Assembly: GCF_025860405.1 (NCBI RefSeq) | Contig: NZ_CP063785.1 | Span: 124,001-188,000, forward strand | From: Tolypothrix sp. PCC 7712 | GTDB lineage: Bacteria; Cyanobacteriota; Cyanobacteriia; Cyanobacteriales; Nostocaceae | Direction of reading: 5' to 3' | DNA: 64,000 nt | Shown here: in pieces, positions 43,605 to 53,385 of the stretch | How the letters are laid out: the number at the start of each line of letters is the position of its first letter | Position numbering within the stretch: the stretch's first letter is position 1 | Notes under the pieces: model-generated | Told to the model about the DNA's origin: nothing | Databases searched by the model: none | Seen by the model: the letters and a program-made list of their open reading frames with translations, nothing else | Position numbers and translations under genes: made by a program

Positions 43605-43633
43605 GTAAGGGTACAACAATGTTGTACCCTTAC
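43605..43633. terminator. Hairpin terminator after coxC
   Basis: GTAAGGGTACAAC (43605-43617), loop AAT and GTTGTACCCTTAC (43621-43633) are 13 perfectly paired bases between convergent genes. Only a modest AT-rich tail follows. Confidence 0.7.
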
Positions 43634-43731
43634 AAATTTAATAGATTTAATATTAATGGTGGTAAACAAGCACCTACATTTTTGCGTTTGTAACTCAAGT
43701 CTATAAAACAGATTATTTCAACCAGTGATGG

Positions 43732-43971
43732 CTAATTTAATTTTATCCAGGGCTGCTGTTGACTTTTGAGGCGTAAGATTTGAATGTTGTAGAGACAATT
43801 ATCAATAAGACTTTGATTATGCAAATTTTCTTCGATTGTTTTTAAATAATGTTCAATTTCTGCAGCCAATAATTTATTAGGCAGATATTTCAGTCTTTCA
43901 CGCATTAAATCTATCCAGACTTCTGTTTCTTGTTGTTCTGGACTTGTAAAATGATGTTGCTCGTTCACCAT
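43732..43971 (-). CDS. Hypothetical small protein
   Basis: This 79-residue, soluble, helix-rich protein (EVWIDLMRERLKYLPNKLLAAEIEHYL...) has no signal peptide or motif I know. The composition is protein-like and codon use matches neighbours, but the ribosome-binding site is weak. It stands alone between the cox remnant and the RND region. Confidence 0.5.
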   Translation of the reverse strand: MVNEQHHFTSPEQQETEVWIDLMRERLKYLPNKLLAAEIEHYLKTIEENLHNQSLIDNCLYNIQILRLKSQQQPWIKLN

Positions 43972-44721
43972 TATCTAATATTGAATCGATGAATAATCCG
44001 ATAAATTCAATCATATCCTTTGCATTATTAAAATGTGTAAGTATTTCCACTATAAATTTTTGATAAAGTAGTTTGATTGTTTTTAATCAAGTCTTGTCTA
44101 ATCAGGCTTTTACAACTATATGAAATTTTTAGCCTAGTATTTTTTAAAATATTTCTGTCAAATTTTATACAAAATTTATATATTTTAACCAGAATAGTAC
44201 AAGAATTTTGTTGCTTGTATTCATCTGTTTCATCCTGTTTTAGATTTATATTAGATGGAAAATCAGATTGGAATTTTCAAAAAATATAAGATTACTTCCA
44301 TTTAAAAAAAGAATGCGACAGATTGTAGGGGCAAGGCACTGCCCATTGGTGTCAACTTAACGTGAAACCCGCTTTTTAGCTAGGTTTTCGCCCTCACCCC
44401 CAACCCCTCTCCCGCCGGGAGAGGGGAGCAAGAGATTTAATTCCCCTTCTCCCCCAGGAGAAGGGGTTAGGGGATGAGGGCGCGAGGTATTTGTACAACG
44501 CCCGCCCTATATAGCTTTTAGCTTAAGTTGACACAGGTGGGCACTGCCTTGCCCTCTAGAATATTATTGATGTGTCGCAAACATCATTTGACTTCGTGTA
44601 AGCATTACAAGTGCTATAGGAATCTGATTTGATTTCTGAAAAAATCTCAGCTTTGGTACGGATGCGTTACGCTATTGCTAACGCATCCTACATTATTGCA
44701 ACAATCAAATCTGAGTAATAT
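43972..44721. other. 750-bp intergenic region holding a MITE-like repeat and a hairpin
   Basis: The left part (43972-44328) is very AT-rich with no supportable gene. It is followed by the repeat element 44329-44554 and by an inverted pair GGATGCGTTA/TAACGCATCC (44660-44669 and 44679-44688). The latter could be the terminator of the RND operon. Confidence 0.6.
44329..44554. mobile_element. MITE-like repeat, copy 1 (about 226 bp)
   Basis: The ends GGGCAAGGCACTGCCCA...GTGTCAACTTAA and TTAAGTTGACAC...GTGGGCACTGCCTTGCCC are inverted repeats of ~32 bp with a few mismatches. The middle contains CCCTCTCCCGCCGGGAGAGGG and CCCCTTCTCCCCCAGGAGAAGGGG hairpins. An inverted second copy is at 62606-62833. 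It has no ORF. Confidence 0.75.
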
Positions 44722-47700
44722 TTAATTGACAATTGCAGAGGGGATAGGGATAGCTTTTGGTTTTGATTTTTTACCTCGCCAGACTTTGTAATATAAAATT
44801 GGTACGGCTGACCGCGATAATAATAAAGAAGCGACTTCACCAGCCATTAAGGAAATTGCTAATCCTTGGAAAATTGGGTCAGTTAAAATAATTGCGGAAC
44901 CAACTATCACGGCTGCTGCTGTGAGCAACATCGGGCGAAATCGCACTGCACCTGCATCTATTACTGCCTCTTCTAGAGGTATTCCTTCTTTCAGACGCAA
45001 TTCAATAAAATCTACTAAAATAATTGAGTTTCGCACTACAATTCCGGCTCCAGCGATAAAGCCAATCATGGAGGTTGCGCTGAAAAATGCTCCCATTAGC
45101 CAGTGGGCTGGCATAATTCCTACTAAAGAAAAGGGAATTGCTGCCATAATTACTAAGGGAGTTACAAAGGACTGGAACCAGCCAACTACTAAGGCATAAA
45201 TTAACACCAACACTACAGCAAAAGCAATTCCTAAATCGCGGAATACTTCAAAGGTAACGTGCCATTCACCATCCCATTTAATGCCAAATTTTTCTGTAGT
45301 TGGGGGTTGTTCGGTGAAGTGGGTAGTAATGTTATAGCCTTTAGTATGGGAGAGTTTATCTATTTGAGATTGCACATTGAGCATGGCATACACTGCACTC
45401 TCGACTTTCCCGGCAACATCAGCCGTAACATAAACTACAGGCTTTAAGTTTTTGTGATAAATACTGTGATTGGCTGTGGTCTTTTCCGTTTGAATTAAGT
45501 CACTGACAGCGACTAAATTACCATTTACTCCCTTCATCTTTAAAGATTTCAGGTCTGCTAAACTGGTGCGATTTGCTTGATTTAGCCGTAAGTTAATGGC
45601 GATATCTTCACGAGAGTTGGCATCATGGAGTAAACCCACATTTTGACCAGAAAGAGCAATTTGTAACACTTGAGAAATTTGCGCTGGACTAATACCATTG
45701 AGGGCGGCTTTTTCTCGGTCAATTACTAATTGATATTCTGTTTGTGGTGATTCCATATACCAATCTACATCCACAATATCAGCAGTATTCTTGTAAATTT
45801 GGCGAATTTGTTGGGCTAGTTCAATTTGTTTCTCATAATCTGCACCGTAGACTTCGGTAACCAAAGTTTGCAACACTGGCGGCCCTGGGGGTATTTCTGC
45901 TACTTGCACACGACCGTTATACTTATCAGCAATTTGCTTTAAGTTAGGGCGGATAGCTTTAGCAATATCATGGCTTTGCCGACTGCGTTCCCCCTTCGGT
46001 AAAAAGTTCACCTGCATATCTGCGATATTCGCACCGGAACGCAAAAAGTAATGTCGCACCAAGCCATTGAAGTTGTAAGGCGACGCAGTACCAACATAGC
46101 TTTGATAGTTCGTGACTTCTGGTACTGTGGTGAGATATTGCCCCATTTCTTTCGTTACCCTAGCCGTTTGTTCTAGGGTTGTCCCTTCCGGCATATTGAG
46201 GACAATCTGTAATTCGCTTTTGTTGTCGTAGGGTAACATTTTCAGGATTACTAACCGAAATCCCGCTAATCCCAAGGCTGCGATTAATAACGCCAGTGTC
46301 ACCGCAATAAAGGCGTTTCCCCATTGACGACGCGCAATTAACGGCCCCATGAAGCGGCGATAAAGGCGGCTGAGAAAATCTTCCTCTTCATGTCCGTGAT
46401 TGTGACTATTGTAATTGCCAAAAAAGCGCATCGTTGCCCAAGGCACAACAATAAACGCCACTAAAGCGGAGAATATCATCGCTGCAGAAGCACCCAAAGG
46501 AATTGGGCGCATATAAGGCCCCATCAATCCACCGACAAATGCCATTGGCAAAATTGCCGCAATTACGGTTAAAGTCGCCAAAATTGTCGGATTTCCTACT
46601 TCGTCTACAGCTTCGAGGACAATTTTTTGTAGTGTCTTTTGGCGGTTGCACGATAACTGCATTCGGGTTTTGTTTTCGGGAAGTTGCAAATGACGACCGA
46701 CGTTTTCAACAACCACGATCGCATCATCAACTAAAATACCAATGGAAAAAATTAGCGCAAAAAATGTTACGCGGTTCAGGGTAAAGCCATAAAATACAAA
46801 GCTGGCGAGAGTCAGGGCTAAGGTTACAGGGATGGAAACTGCCACCACCATCGCCTCTTTTTTACCTAGTGCAAACCACATAAGGAATGTTACAGAAATT
46901 ACTGCAATACCCATGTGGACTAACAACTCGTTAGAACGTTCGGCGGCGGTTTCGCCATAATCCCGCGTGACTGTTAGCTGTACATAGTTGGGGATGTAAT
47001 TATGCTGAATTTCCTTTAACTTTTGCAATACATGATGGGAAACTTGAATTGCATTTGCACCTGGACGTTTTGCGATCGCAATTGTCACTGCATCTGCTTC
47101 ACCCTGAGTTACTTTTTTACCTTGTCCGAAAAATACATAACTAGTTGCTTCTTCTGCACCATCGCTAACAGTAGCGACATCCCGCAAATATACAGGTTGA
47201 TTATTCGCCACACTCACAACTAAATTTTGTGCATCTTCTGCCGAGCGAATAAAGCTTTGAGTTCTAATTAAGAATGATTGATTATTTTGGCTTAATGCAC
47301 CGCTTGCTAGTTCGGTATTTTGTAACTGTAATGCTTGGGAAATATCTAAGGGAGTTAATCCAAAGGCATTCAATCTTGTAGGGTCAACTTCGATGCGTAA
47401 CTGTCGTTTTTGACCACCAATTAAAGTGGTTTCCGATACATCTGGCACCTGCTTGATTTGCTCATCTAATTGAGCAGCAATTTGCCGTAAATCGGTAGAG
47501 TTAGCTTGATTACTCCACAGAGTCAGCGTTAGAATCGGTACATCATCAATGGCGCGAGATTTAATTAATGGCTGAGAAACACCAGCCGGAATTTTATCGA
47601 AGTTAGCGTATAGCTTGTTATAAAGTTGAACAATAGCATCTTCGGTTTTTTGCCCTACATAAAACCGGACAATGGCAACAGATGAACCAGGGCTAGAAGT

Positions 47701-48000
47701 TGAATAAACATACTCGACACCAGGTAATTCTTTAATTAACTTCTCCATAGGGAAGGTAATGCGCTGTTCTACTTCCTTGGCAGTTGCACCTGGCATTTGT
47801 ACGAATACATCCGCCATTGGAACTGTAATTTGCGGTTCTTCTTCGCGGGGTAGAATTATCGTTGCCCCAATGCCTAATAATAATGAAACTAAAATAATTA
47901 GGGGAGTTAATTTAGAGTCGATAAATTTTTTGGCTAGTTTGCCAACAAAACCAAGTTTAGATTGATTTTGGATTTTTGGTTCTGAACTTTTACCGTTCAT
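44722..48000 (-). CDS. RND-family efflux permease
   Basis: This 1092-residue protein has the RND plan: helix 1 near 30-50, a large periplasmic loop, helices 2-6 (~355-560) including [20 protein letters not shown] (cited as [14 protein letters not shown]) with the proton-relay Asp pair, a second loop (~600-890) and helices 8-12 (~900-1070) with [22 protein letters not shown] (cited as [15 protein letters not shown]). By overall look it is closer to the HAE/acriflavin-type and VexF-like group than to CusA, but the substrate is not readable. Its adaptor lies 223 bp upstream. Together they follow rhodanese and sulfide-oxidation genes on one strand, so export of a sulfur-stress product or metal is possible (inference). 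Confidence 0.93.
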   Translation of the reverse strand: MNGKSSEPKIQNQSKLGFVGKLAKKFIDSKLTPLIILVSLLLGIGATIILPREEEPQITVPMADVFVQMPGATAKEVEQRITFPMEKLIKELPGVEYVYSTSSPGSSVAIVRFYVGQKTEDAIVQLYNKLYANFDKIPAGVSQPLIKSRAIDDVPILTLTLWSNQANSTDLRQIAAQLDEQIKQVPDVSETTLIGGQKRQLRIEVDPTRLNAFGLTPLDISQALQLQNTELASGALSQNNQSFLIRTQSFIRSAEDAQNLVVSVANNQPVYLRDVATVSDGAEEATSYVFFGQGKKVTQGEADAVTIAIAKRPGANAIQVSHHVLQKLKEIQHNYIPNYVQLTVTRDYGETAAERSNELLVHMGIAVISVTFLMWFALGKKEAMVVAVSIPVTLALTLASFVFYGFTLNRVTFFALIFSIGILVDDAIVVVENVGRHLQLPENKTRMQLSCNRQKTLQKIVLEAVDEVGNPTILATLTVIAAILPMAFVGGLMGPYMRPIPLGASAAMIFSALVAFIVVPWATMRFFGNYNSHNHGHEEEDFLSRLYRRFMGPLIARRQWGNAFIAVTLALLIAALGLAGFRLVILKMLPYDNKSELQIVLNMPEGTTLEQTARVTKEMGQYLTTVPEVTNYQSYVGTASPYNFNGLVRHYFLRSGANIADMQVNFLPKGERSRQSHDIAKAIRPNLKQIADKYNGRVQVAEIPPGPPVLQTLVTEVYGADYEKQIELAQQIRQIYKNTADIVDVDWYMESPQTEYQLVIDREKAALNGISPAQISQVLQIALSGQNVGLLHDANSREDIAINLRLNQANRTSLADLKSLKMKGVNGNLVAVSDLIQTEKTTANHSIYHKNLKPVVYVTADVAGKVESAVYAMLNVQSQIDKLSHTKGYNITTHFTEQPPTTEKFGIKWDGEWHVTFEVFRDLGIAFAVVLVLIYALVVGWFQSFVTPLVIMAAIPFSLVGIMPAHWLMGAFFSATSMIGFIAGAGIVVRNSIILVDFIELRLKEGIPLEEAVIDAGAVRFRPMLLTAAAVIVGSAIILTDPIFQGLAISLMAGEVASLLLSRSAVPILYYKVWRGKKSKPKAIPIPSAIVN

Positions 48001-48223
48001 AATACCATTTTGGATTTTAGATTTTGGATTTTGGATTTTGAATTTTCTTCCTCATTCACATAAGATGGGGAAGAAGATAAAGGAACCGCAGATAAACACA
48101 GATGAACGCCGATAAATACAGATAGGTCTAGATGAGAAGTATTTAGTTAAGAGGTCTTTTCTCTTTGCGCCTTTGCGCCTACTCTGCGAGAACGACTTCG
48201 TCGAATGCGTGAGACAAAACTAT

Positions 48224-49657
48224 TTATTGATTAGCAACAACCTGCTGTCCATCACGCAGTTCTTCAACATTGCTAGTAATAACGCGATCGCCTGCTTCTA
48301 ACCCGGAGACAATTTCTACTTTGTTCTCTTGCACTTTCCCGGTTTTTACCCAGCGTAATTGAGCAATATCATTAGCCACAATTACATATACTCCTTCTAA
48401 TTGACCACGCTTAAACACAGCATTTTGCGGAATCATCATCACTGTGCGAGTTTCCCTCGGTAATTCTAAGCGTCCGAACATTCCCGGCATTAATTTATAG
48501 GAATTATCTAAGGCGACTTTCACGGTAAAACTACGAGAATTTAAGTTAGCAGAAGGTACAATTTGCCGCACGTGACCAGTAACGGAACGGTTAACACTAT
48601 CTAGCTGTACTTTCACCTCGTCTCCCAATCTAACTAAGGAAATTAAGGATTCGGGAACTGCAACACTTAAACGTAGTCGATTAGTGCTTTCTAATGTCAC
48701 TATCGGCTGTCCTGGCCCGGCGATCGCACCGACTTCTGTATGTTTTTTGGTAATCACACCTGCGAAGGGTGCGGTGACAGTGCCATAGTTTAAGTTAGCG
48801 AGGGTTTGCTGTTGTCCGGCTTTGGCTTGTTGGACTTGGGAACGTGCTTGTTCTACTCCAGCTTCGGCTTGTTTGACTTGGGAACTGGCTTGTTGTACAC
48901 CAGCTTTGGCGCGATCAATTCCCCGGTTGGCTTGCTCAATTCCCGCCTTGGCTTGTTTAATCCGCGCTTGAATTAATGCTACCTGTGTATTTGCCTGATC
49001 CAACTGTGATTGACTAACTGCACCATCTTTTTGCAGCATTGTCATGCGGCGTTGATTTAATTGGGCATCAGCTAATTGTGCTTGGGCTTCTTGTAATTGA
49101 GCTTCGGCTTGTTGTTGTCCGGCTTCGGCTTGATTTAACTGGGCTTCTGCCTGAGTTTTGCTAGCCATTGCTTGGGTTTGCGCCGCCGCCGCCACTGTCA
49201 CACCCGCTTGCGCTTGGGCGATCGCAGCTAATGCCTGATTCCCTTGGGCTTGGATATCTTTAACATCAATAATAGCCAAGACTTGACCGGCTTTGACTCT
49301 GTCGCCTTCTGCCACTGGGAGACTTTTAATTTGTCCTTGAATCCGGCTGGTAGTGGTGACAGTTTCCACAGATTCGATAGTACCAGTGAGGCTGCTGTCA
49401 CCCGCTATAGATTCTTGAGCAGCCGTTGTAGTTTCCACCTCTAGAGGTTCAAGATGCACCGTTGCAGTTTCCGTTGATTCGGAAGGATGACGCAATAACC
49501 AGAACCAAGCCACACCCCCAAATGCAATCGCAAAAACAGTAATCAAAGCAATCATCCCCAGCCGCTTGGGTTTTTTGGGTTGTAGTTCTGGGGCTGGTTC
49601 TGGGGTAGTGTCTATATGAGTTGGTTCCAAGTTGAGGGACGATTGATCGTTAAACAT
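48224..49657 (-). CDS. RND periplasmic adaptor (membrane fusion protein)
   Basis: This 477-residue protein has a single N-terminal helix (~31-52) and a split biotinyl-lipoyl domain (~95-135 and ~290-315; IKSLPVAEGDRVKAGQVLAI, TVTAPFAGVITKKHTEVG). A very long Ala/Gln-rich alpha-hairpin (~140-290) is built from ~14-residue quasi-repeats (QAKAGIEQA, RAKAGVQQAS, QAEAGVEQA). A beta-barrel and membrane-proximal domain follow. The hairpin, longer than in most AcrA-type adaptors, should reach a TolC-like pore. It partners the RND permease downstream. Confidence 0.92.
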   Translation of the reverse strand: MFNDQSSLNLEPTHIDTTPEPAPELQPKKPKRLGMIALITVFAIAFGGVAWFWLLRHPSESTETATVHLEPLEVETTTAAQESIAGDSSLTGTIESVETVTTTSRIQGQIKSLPVAEGDRVKAGQVLAIIDVKDIQAQGNQALAAIAQAQAGVTVAAAAQTQAMASKTQAEAQLNQAEAGQQQAEAQLQEAQAQLADAQLNQRRMTMLQKDGAVSQSQLDQANTQVALIQARIKQAKAGIEQANRGIDRAKAGVQQASSQVKQAEAGVEQARSQVQQAKAGQQQTLANLNYGTVTAPFAGVITKKHTEVGAIAGPGQPIVTLESTNRLRLSVAVPESLISLVRLGDEVKVQLDSVNRSVTGHVRQIVPSANLNSRSFTVKVALDNSYKLMPGMFGRLELPRETRTVMMIPQNAVFKRGQLEGVYVIVANDIAQLRWVKTGKVQENKVEIVSGLEAGDRVITSNVEELRDGQQVVANQ

Positions 49658-49697
49658 AAGATTGATTCTGCTCTTCTATAAATTCAGCATCAAATAG

Positions 49698-50045
49698 CTA
49701 GGGATTGTTTCCCCGTTGCAGAGAATAGCCTAACTGTTGCCATGTCATGATGCCGCCTTGTAAGTTGTAAACCTTACTGTAGCCTTGCTCAATTAACCAA
49801 TTTGCTGTGGCTAAACTGCGGTGTCCTGACAGGCAAGTGACTACTATGAGTTGGTCTTTAGGAATCTCCTTCAGGATACTGCTTTGAGCGAGGTAACGTG
49901 CTCCGGGAATATGCCCAAGAACGTACTCCATCCAACTGCGAGCATCAATAATTATGAATTGTGCTTGCCGCGATCGCAGTTGTCTAGCGCTTAAGCTGAA
50001 AGGTTGAGTTTGATTTGGTTGGTTATCTTTGAGAGTACGTTTCAT
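49698..50045 (-). CDS. Rhodanese-like sulfurtransferase
   Basis: This 115-residue single rhodanese domain has IIIDARSWMEYVLGHIPGA (~31-49) and the active-site loop VTCLSGHRS (~69-77) with catalytic Cys. It ends LQGGIMTWQQLG. It moves sulfane sulfur through a Cys persulfide. With sulfide:quinone oxidoreductase upstream in the same strand block, it probably handles the persulfide product. It is 40 bp upstream of the adaptor gene and has no signal peptide, so it is cytosolic. Confidence 0.93.
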   Translation of the reverse strand: MKRTLKDNQPNQTQPFSLSARQLRSRQAQFIIIDARSWMEYVLGHIPGARYLAQSSILKEIPKDQLIVVTCLSGHRSLATANWLIEQGYSKVYNLQGGIMTWQQLGYSLQRGNNP

Positions 50046-50237
50046 GACAATTTTGGATTTTAGATTGGGAGTAATTTTTGGCGTTGCATAAATGCGGGAT
50101 AATTTATCTCACGCAGAGGCGCAGAGTGAGAGTAGAGTTTATCTCATGAGGCATTCACAGCAGGTTTTGGCACAACCAAGCATGAAAATCTGTCTTTCTC
50201 ATGCCCTATGCCCTATGCCCCATGCCCCATGCCCTTT

Positions 50238-50633
50238 TCATACCCTACCCATAACTGAGAAAGACTTAATAAATGGCCCTGCCATACGTGGATCTTTAAT
50301 CATGGCAAGATAATCTCCTACACGGAATTGCAACTTGCGTGACATATAAGCCATGCTCAAACCCATCATGTTTAAGCCTTTAGCTACCCACTGTTGCCAA
50401 TGATCCTTGTCAGCGCGCAGATCCCAGTTGAGTTTTTGCCCATTGTAGATATCTGCATAAACCGCTTTGCCATCCACAATGGTGAGTACACCTCTAGGTT
50501 CGGATTCATTTTCAAAGCCATAACCAATTACTGAACTAAAATGAATTTGTTTGAGTGCATCTGCTAACTCAGGCTCTTGATTCCATTTCTCTGCGTAAGC
50601 TTGCATCCATGCTTGGGAAAATAATTCTGTCAT
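50238..50633 (-). CDS. SCP2 sterol-transfer-like protein
   Basis: This 131-residue protein has the SCP2-like pattern: an N-terminal helix WMQAYAEKWN, the strand RGVLTIVDGKAVYADI, HWQQWVAKGLN and a C-terminal FRVGDYLAMIKDPRMAGPFI. Such proteins bind lipids or hydrophobic ligands. Stand-alone copies occur next to sulfide:quinone oxidoreductase in other bacteria (recollection, not checked). It may bind quinone or a lipid-like cofactor (inference). Confidence 0.75.
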   Translation of the reverse strand: MTELFSQAWMQAYAEKWNQEPELADALKQIHFSSVIGYGFENESEPRGVLTIVDGKAVYADIYNGQKLNWDLRADKDHWQQWVAKGLNMMGLSMAYMSRKLQFRVGDYLAMIKDPRMAGPFIKSFSVMGRV

Positions 50634-50718
50634 GTTTTTAACTCCAAGGGATTAGGGATTGGGAACTGGGGACTGGGTAATTGGGACAAACACCAAATGA
50701 CAAATGACAAATAACAAT

Positions 50719-51012
50719 TCACCTCATAACGTTGCGGAAAAGATGTTTGCACATGGCTAAAAGTTCGGTATCGATCACACGGTAGTAGCGCCATGAACCC
50801 TCACGGCGACAAGTTAAGACCCCTGCATCTTTCATTAATTGCAAATGTCTAGAAACATTTCCTTGTTTAAGACCAGTGCGATCGCATATTTCCTGTACGG
50901 TCTGCTCTTGATTACATAATGCCCCTAAAATCTGCAATCTTGTGGGTTCTGCAAGAACTTTAAAGCGGCGTGCTAGTAGTTCTAATTCATTGGGGTTGAG
51001 TGCAATTTTCAT
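50719..51012 (-). CDS. ArsR/SmtB-family repressor
   Basis: This 97-residue winged-helix protein has RFKVLAEPTRLQILGAL (~16-32), the recognition helix KQGNVSRHLQLMKDAG (~49-64) and the wing CRREGSWRYYRV. Four cysteines are present: C33, C43, C68 and C88. Position C43 and the C-terminal helix C88 are placed roughly as in the persulfide sensors SqrR/BigR, which use a dithiol, and this would fit control of the neighbouring sulfide oxidase gene (inference). It lacks the full ELCVCDL metal motif of SmtB. Confidence 0.9.
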   Translation of the reverse strand: MKIALNPNELELLARRFKVLAEPTRLQILGALCNQEQTVQEICDRTGLKQGNVSRHLQLMKDAGVLTCRREGSWRYYRVIDTELLAMCKHLFRNVMR

Positions 51013-51028
51013 ACATCTTTAATAAAGA

Positions 51029-51316
51029 TTATTCCCATAAATTGTGACGATGATCCAAACTTTGTAAAACTTTTTGAGAAATTACAAGATGAATCGTTGT
51101 GATACACAAAGCAATTACACCCATGAATAAATGAAGTTTGCCCCATTCATGTTTTAATAAACCGAAAAACCAAGCGATATCCACATCTTTTTCTATAGGG
51201 GCAAACCACAATAACAACCCTGTCAAAAATGCCAAACTCCAGCCAGTAATTAGTGCTAAAACATCTACTAAACGAAAGTAAATTTTTAGCTGACTATTGC
51301 GCTCGTCGCTGTTCAT
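51029..51316 (-). CDS. DUF4405-like small membrane protein
   Basis: This 95-residue protein has two membrane helices (~18-42 and ~62-82) with His residues in LLKHEWGKLHLFMGVIALCITTIHLVI (cited as HEWGKLHLFMG and ITTIHLVI). Its architecture resembles DUF4405 and small cytochrome b-like proteins, in which paired His could hold heme. It is 16 bp upstream of the ArsR gene and 78 bp after the SQR stop, so it is in the same operon. Role is unknown. Confidence 0.75.
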   Translation of the reverse strand: MNSDERNSQLKIYFRLVDVLALITGWSLAFLTGLLLWFAPIEKDVDIAWFFGLLKHEWGKLHLFMGVIALCITTIHLVISQKVLQSLDHRHNLWE

Positions 51317-51394
51317 TGGCTCTCCTCTGGTATCTTTTCGATTGGTGCGTTGCTCTATGCGACAGACAACACACCCTACATCTCTAATTACGAT

Positions 51395-52702
51395 TTATAA
51401 ATTCATTTTCACAGGTTGAGAATTTGTTGTTAAATCCAACTCTTCAATTGGTTTTACTAGGTCTAAACCCATCATATTCAATCCCCAATGCTCGAACCAA
51501 GGCACTGCTAAACCCCAACGCATTTTAGCTAGGAAAAACTTCTCAAAAGCAGTCTTAGCCCAACTTACCCAAAGTCCTTCTTTAGCGATGGCTCTGCGTC
51601 TTTGTTTAGTAATTGGATCTGGTAAAACTTGGTCTGCTAAAAATGCAATTCCTGTGTCGCCAAAATCTGCTAAACACAGTGCTTCTAAGGTGGGAGTTAC
51701 CAAAGGTGGAGAAATTACCTTTAGTTGTACAGCAATGTTATGAGCTACAGCTACTCCCATTGCTTCGGTCATTTGGCCTGTCTTGGGTACACCAATGGGA
51801 ATGGGAGTTTGTTCTGGTGGTTTGAGTTGGGTAATCACCCCAACACTATAAATTGAAGAAAATTGAGGATGTTGATAAGTGGCTAATACAGGTAAAAATC
51901 CTTTTGAATCAGTTAAATTAGGCGCTTCTCTTAAAAAACGCGGCCCTCGGAATGGCGGTAGCAACATACTAAAAGCAAAAGGTAGAGAACGCCCATCAGC
52001 TAAGTAAATTGTGTCTTTTCCAATATGGCTAATAGCGGTGTTCTCGAGTACTGTAATTTCTTTTTGTTTGAGTAATTTGGTCACCAATTCCGCAGAATTT
52101 GCCATTCCACCAATTCCCAAATGTCCAACATAGGGTTCTGGTGTGACGAAAGTAATGGGGGCGCGACTCCGTATCCCATATCGCCGCAATAGCCAGTCTG
52201 TAAGTAATGCAAACTCGTAAGCTGGGCCAAAACAACTAGCTCCAGGTACTGCACCTACTACTATCGGCCCTGGATTTTTCAGAAACTCTTTCCAGCATTC
52301 TGCGGCTTTGAGTGCATGAGCTGGATTACACACCGATTGCACATATCCTTGATCCAATCCGGGAATTGCGTCTAGTGCTAATTCTGCACCTGTAGCAATC
52401 ACCGCATAATCATAAGAAATTACAGTATCGTTGACAACGAGTTGCTGTAACTCTGGCTGAATTTGGCTAACTCCTCCTAATATCCAATCTATTCCTCGAT
52501 TTACTAACAGCTTTTCTACATCTAATTGAATACTCTCAAGTTCTTTAATATCCAACCCTACCCAAGGTAAGGAAGGAATAAAAGTAAACTTAGGGGTATT
52601 GGAAATCAGTGTAATTTGGTGCTCTTTTGGCAGTAGTCGTCGCAGTTCGTAGGTAATGGGTAACCCGCCGATTCCCGCACCAATCACTACAATTCGAGCC
52701 AT
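51395..52702 (-). CDS. sqr: Sulfide:quinone oxidoreductase-type flavoprotein
   Basis: This 435-residue protein has an N-terminal FAD-binding motif VVIGAGIGGLPITYEL, a second dinucleotide region VIATGAELALDAIPG, and C-terminal amphipathic helices for membrane contact. The three cysteines of SQRs are present: C125 (SVCNPAHA), C157 (GASCFGPAYEF) and C343 (LCLADFGDTG). SQR oxidises sulfide to polysulfide or persulfide and reduces quinone. In cyanobacteria it gives sulfide tolerance or anoxygenic photosynthesis. Related type I and type II enzymes occur; I cannot subtype it. It is the first gene of the sulfur operon, with an inverted-repeat region upstream. Confidence 0.9.
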   Translation of the reverse strand: MARIVVIGAGIGGLPITYELRRLLPKEHQITLISNTPKFTFIPSLPWVGLDIKELESIQLDVEKLLVNRGIDWILGGVSQIQPELQQLVVNDTVISYDYAVIATGAELALDAIPGLDQGYVQSVCNPAHALKAAECWKEFLKNPGPIVVGAVPGASCFGPAYEFALLTDWLLRRYGIRSRAPITFVTPEPYVGHLGIGGMANSAELVTKLLKQKEITVLENTAISHIGKDTIYLADGRSLPFAFSMLLPPFRGPRFLREAPNLTDSKGFLPVLATYQHPQFSSIYSVGVITQLKPPEQTPIPIGVPKTGQMTEAMGVAVAHNIAVQLKVISPPLVTPTLEALCLADFGDTGIAFLADQVLPDPITKQRRRAIAKEGLWVSWAKTAFEKFFLAKMRWGLAVPWFEHWGLNMMGLDLVKPIEELDLTTNSQPVKMNL

Positions 52703-52834
52703 ACAATTCCCCCCTGGTAACTATTTAATAAAGCTAGAGTCAACCAGCTCCTCATACTAGTTACAAGGTTCACCTACTGATACCACCATGAGGCGGTTTG
52801 CGACTGACATCCTACAGCAGTTTTACCTTATAAC

Positions 52835-52861
52835 TATCATTATATGATATAACTATATAGT
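52835..52861 (-). promoter_or_regulatory. Candidate ArsR-type operator/promoter of the sqr operon
   Basis: Two AT-rich palindromes lie 130-160 bp upstream of the sqr start: TATCAT TAT ATGATA (52835-52849) and ACTATATAGT (52852-52861). ArsR-family operators are short AT-rich inverted repeats, and an ArsR gene is in the operon, so autoregulation is likely. The same AT-rich stretch could hold the -10 region. Confidence 0.45.
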
Positions 52862-53005
52862 AATATAAGTTTTTAGTAAATTAAAATGATAAAAATCTTT
52901 ACTGGGGATTGGGGCTTGGTGTTTGGTAATGGGTAATTGGGGTTTGGTGTTTGTCATTAATTATTTCTCCCCTTACACCCTTGCGACTCTTCACAGTGCG
53001 TTTTT

Positions 53006-53236
53006 ATGTATACATCCTTGCTCTTAGCGTTTAGCGTGTCACTGTTCGCCATCTTTGCCAGATTCTACTTTCGCAAAGAAGAAATAGTAGTTGTGTTGTC
53101 CAGCACTATTGCTGTAGTTAGTCTGTTTATCAGTTTTGTTTTAAGTCCTTTGATCTTAAAAATTCTGGTTTTGCTGAGTTCTTTGTGGGGATTGCGGTAT
53201 TACTGCCGTCAGCGTTCGTGTCAGGATGTAGACTAG
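53006..53236 (+). CDS. Hypothetical small membrane protein
   Basis: This 76-residue protein has two or three hydrophobic segments (TSLLLAFSVSLFAIFARF, IVVVLSSTIAVVSLFISFV, LILKILVLLSSLWGL) and a basic Cys-containing tail. I do not recognise a family. It lies between sqr and the exporter on the + strand, and may belong with the TauE/SafE gene. Confidence 0.5.
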   Translation: MYTSLLLAFSVSLFAIFARFYFRKEEIVVVLSSTIAVVSLFISFVLSPLILKILVLLSSLWGLRYYCRQRSCQDVD

Positions 53237-53385
53237 GGGCGGGGTAAAGACACGACGAATCGGATAAAGACGCGATGAATCGCGTCTCTACAAGCAATTG
53301 CATAATTTATTTTCTGGAAGTTCCTGATGGGTGTCTTAATTTTGAATTTTGTAGGCGTAAGCCTTCCCGCAGGGTATTTTGAATT

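Noticed and set aside
44077..44289. 70-codon hydrophobic ORF
   Set aside because: Very AT-rich, random-looking Phe/Leu/Ile composition and no ribosome site.
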